From NCBI GenBank assembly GCA_964390645.1, contig CAYMLL010000022.1, forward strand, positions 1 through 43,790: a stretch of 43,790 bases of DNA. The letters run 5' to 3'. Numbering within the stretch: the first letter of the stretch is position 1; each line of letters opens with the position of its first letter. This DNA is from CAYMLL01 sp964390645. Its GTDB lineage: Bacteria > Planctomycetota > UBA8108. Below, in pieces: positions 41,918 through 43,790 of the stretch. Below the pieces are notes generated by a model. The model saw nothing but the letters and a program-made list of their open reading frames with translations. It did no database searches and was not told the DNA's origin. Both the position numbers and the translations under genes were made by a program.

Positions 41918-43630
41918 TCAGACCGTGTCGCCGCCAGGCGACCCGGTGTCGCCGCCCCTCAACAGCACACCGCCCCTTCCCGGCGCACCGTTCTTGTCGA
42001 TGACTTCCGGACCGCCGCGATCCGTCGTCGGCAGCGTCGGGGGCTTGCGGTCCTGCGCCAGGCGCTCGTAAGTCCGCATGCCGTCCGGTTCGTCCTTGCA
42101 GCGCAGCGCCTCGGCGTAGAGTCGGTCACCGCTCAGCGTCGGATACTCGCCGACGAGGCACCCGAGGCAAAGGTCCTCCTCGGGCAGTGACAGAGCCCGT
42201 GTCAGCTCGTTGACCGTCAGGTAGCGCAGCGAGTCCGCCCCGAGATCGCTCGCCAGGCTCGCGAGCTCGTGCTGCGGAAGCTCACTGCGATGCGGCTCGT
42301 CGAAGAACTTCGGCGCCACCAGCTCGCTGATGGTCGACATGTCGATGCCGTAGCTGCACGGCGCCATGATCGGCGGGCACGCGACGCGCACGTGCACCTC
42401 CTTGACGCGACCGTGCTTGCGAAGCATCGAGATGATCACGCGCAGCGTCGTCGAGCGGACGATGCTGTCCTCGACGAGGAAGATGCGCTTCCCCTCGAGC
42501 ACCTCGGGAAGCACCGTGTACTTGCGCTGGGCGCGCTCCTTGCGGTTCTTGCCCTCGATGAAGGTGCGACCGACGTAGCGGTTGCGGATCAGCCCTTCAC
42601 GCGTCGGGATGCCGAGACTGTGCGCCATGGCGTCACAGGCTGCTTTCGCGGTGTCGGGGACCGGCACAGCGACGCAGTCGTCCGCGTCAACCGGCTCGGT
42701 CTCGACATCGGCGAGGGCCTCGCCGAGACGCGTACGCGCGAGGTATACGGAGCGGTCGTTGATCCTCGAGGCGACGTTCGCGAAGTAGACCCATTCGAAG
42801 AAGCAGTACGACTTGCGCGGCGATCTGACAAACTCGCGCACCTCGACACCCCCGGGGCGCACGTGGACGAGGTGGCCCGGCGGCACGTCGTGAATTTCGT
42901 CGATTCCCTGGTTGACCAGCGCCAGGCTCTCCGAGGCGGCTGCGAAGAGGTTCCCCCGACGCCCCCAGACGAGCGGGCGGAACGCACGTGGATCCCGAGC
43001 CAGCACCAGATCGCCGTCGGCGTTGATGAACGCGAGGCTGTACGCACCGTCGACCGTCTCGGCAATGTGCCGGAACACGTCGACGAAGTCGGGCTTGGCG
43101 TCGCCCTTCATCGCGTACGACAGATGATGCATGAAGAGCTCGGTGTCGGTGTCGTGCGCCAGGTGGTAGTCGCCCTTGTCCTGCTCGAGGAGCCGGTTGC
43201 GAACCTCGGCGTAGTTCGAGATGTTGCCGTTGAAGCAGAACGCAAACCACTTCCACTTGCGACCGTGATGGCGTTCGAAGGGCTGAGCGTACTCGCGGTC
43301 CTCCTTGCCACACGTGGCGTAGCGGGTATGGCCGATCGCGGCGCGGCCCGCGTACTCGTCGACGATGGACTTGAACTTCCCCGGATCGGGATGCGTCAGG
43401 CGGAACACGTCCGTGACGCTGCCGACCTCCTTGTACGTGTCGATCAGTTGCGCGGCATGCTCGTCGTAGCGGGTGAGCCCGGCCGCTAGCTGCCCGCGAT
43501 TCTGCAGGTCGATCAACATGTCCGGGATCATCCGGGTCACGGACCCTTCGAACACCGGATCCGATGCGACATCGGAATCGAGACGGTAGACGGCGGCGAC
43601 GCCGCACTCGTCGTGGACGGGATCGAGCAC
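41918..43630 (-). CDS. purF: Amidophosphoribosyltransferase (PurF), iron-sulfur type
   Basis: A 570-residue protein starting at GTG 43630. It carries out the first committed step of purine synthesis: PRPP plus glutamine gives phosphoribosylamine. An N-terminal class II glutaminase domain has nucleophile Cys9, which would be exposed by removing the short propeptide MLDPVHDE. It is followed by the PRPP-binding loop VEDSIVRSTT (386-395). Cys276, Cys425, Cys488 and Cys491 match in context the four ligands of the [4Fe-4S] cluster in the Bacillus subtilis-type enzyme (KSYCFFEW, APCSYGID, CLGC). A Gly/Pro-rich tail of about 55 residues extends past the usual end. A promoter is proposed at 43687-43715. 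Confidence 0.93.
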   Translation of the reverse strand: MLDPVHDECGVAAVYRLDSDVASDPVFEGSVTRMIPDMLIDLQNRGQLAAGLTRYDEHAAQLIDTYKEVGSVTDVFRLTHPDPGKFKSIVDEYAGRAAIGHTRYATCGKEDREYAQPFERHHGRKWKWFAFCFNGNISNYAEVRNRLLEQDKGDYHLAHDTDTELFMHHLSYAMKGDAKPDFVDVFRHIAETVDGAYSLAFINADGDLVLARDPRAFRPLVWGRRGNLFAAASESLALVNQGIDEIHDVPPGHLVHVRPGGVEVREFVRSPRKSYCFFEWVYFANVASRINDRSVYLARTRLGEALADVETEPVDADDCVAVPVPDTAKAACDAMAHSLGIPTREGLIRNRYVGRTFIEGKNRKERAQRKYTVLPEVLEGKRIFLVEDSIVRSTTLRVIISMLRKHGRVKEVHVRVACPPIMAPCSYGIDMSTISELVAPKFFDEPHRSELPQHELASLASDLGADSLRYLTVNELTRALSLPEEDLCLGCLVGEYPTLSGDRLYAEALRCKDEPDGMRTYERLAQDRKPPTLPTTDRGGPEVIDKNGAPGRGGVLLRGGDTGSPGGDTV

Positions 43631-43686
43631 GTCGGATCGACCTTGTGGAGAGAAGACCGCAGAGGGGAGAACCCTCGCAAGACGGG

Positions 43687-43715
43687 ACGATACCCCCCGA
43701 CCGACGGGGAGTCAA
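43687..43715 (-). promoter_or_regulatory. Candidate sigma70 promoter of purF
   Basis: On the minus strand: TTGACT (5 of 6), a 17-bp spacer, and TATCGT (4 of 6). The leader to GTG 43630 would be about 50 bases. No Shine-Dalgarno is evident before the GTG, and no purine riboswitch-like fold was recognised. Confidence 0.5.
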
Positions 43716-43790
43716 GAAACCGCGAGGCCGGAGCCGTGTCCGCCTCTCACTGCCGCATCCCCTCGAGCCTCGCCGTCAGATGCCTCCCCG

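Noticed and set aside
43747..43790. Possible C-terminal end of another minus-strand gene (reading GRHLTARLEGMRQ then stop)
   Set aside because: Only about 13 codons are visible at the window edge; too short to support a gene call.

Overview
The window reads as a high-GC chromosome segment from a member of the Planctomycetota, most likely an uncultured or metagenome-assembled lineage. The basis is the family mix. There are two copies of the DUF1501 + DUF1549/DUF1553 (PSD1) module with PSCyt1-type haem motifs, a DUF6807 (PmoA-like) protein, a sialate-O-acetylesterase-like protein, a dockerin-bearing secreted protein, an archaeal-type AspRS, and a large share of exported proteins. Of about 21 genes only the cupin, the peroxiredoxin, aspS and purF look like ordinary cytosolic proteins; nearly all others begin with a signal peptide, lipobox, Tat-like leader or membrane segment. 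No rRNA, tRNA, CRISPR array, insertion sequence or prophage was recognised.

Layout. 1-7.4 kb (+): end of a formylglycine-generating-enzyme-like (SUMF1-fold) protein, a giant thioester alpha-2-macroglobulin broken by one frameshift at C-runs, and a small cupin. 7.5-9.8 kb (-): a double alpha/beta hydrolase. 10-12.2 kb (+): a haem/copper monooxygenase-like protein with EF-hands, translationally coupled to a redoxin lipoprotein. 12.3-14 kb (-): an exported protein with two separate HExxH motifs. 14-21.3 kb (+): a tight three-gene operon of DUF1501, a PPC/CBM6-like protein and a PSD1 protein, behind a good promoter that would give a nearly leaderless mRNA. 21.3-23.1 kb (-): an exported TIM-barrel protein and a 1-Cys peroxiredoxin. 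23.6-30.9 kb (-): a second operon of DUF1501, PSCyt1-WD40, PSD1 and a SASA esterase. 31.3-36.1 kb (-): a dockerin protein and an M16 peptidase split by an in-frame amber codon. 36.3-37.6 kb (+): a wax-synthase-like MBOAT acyltransferase and a small four-helix membrane protein hidden in a longer spurious frame. 37.7-43.6 kb (-): aspS, DUF6807, an esterase fused to a LamG-like domain, and purF.

How the genes may work together (inference). The two DUF1501/PSD1 operons are parallel sets of exported proteins that pair an alkaline-phosphatase-fold hydrolase with c-type-cytochrome-like proteins and accessory binding modules (PPC, CBM6-like, WD40, SASA). This fits redox-linked handling of polysaccharide or sulfated or acylated glycan at the cell surface, but the biochemistry of these families is not established. 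The A2M, the M16 peptidase and the two-HExxH protein form a second theme of extracytoplasmic proteolysis and its control. The best candidates for undescribed biology are the DUF1501-PPC/CBM-PSD1 operon, the two-HExxH protein, the haem/copper monooxygenase-redoxin pair, and the MBOAT plus small membrane protein pair.
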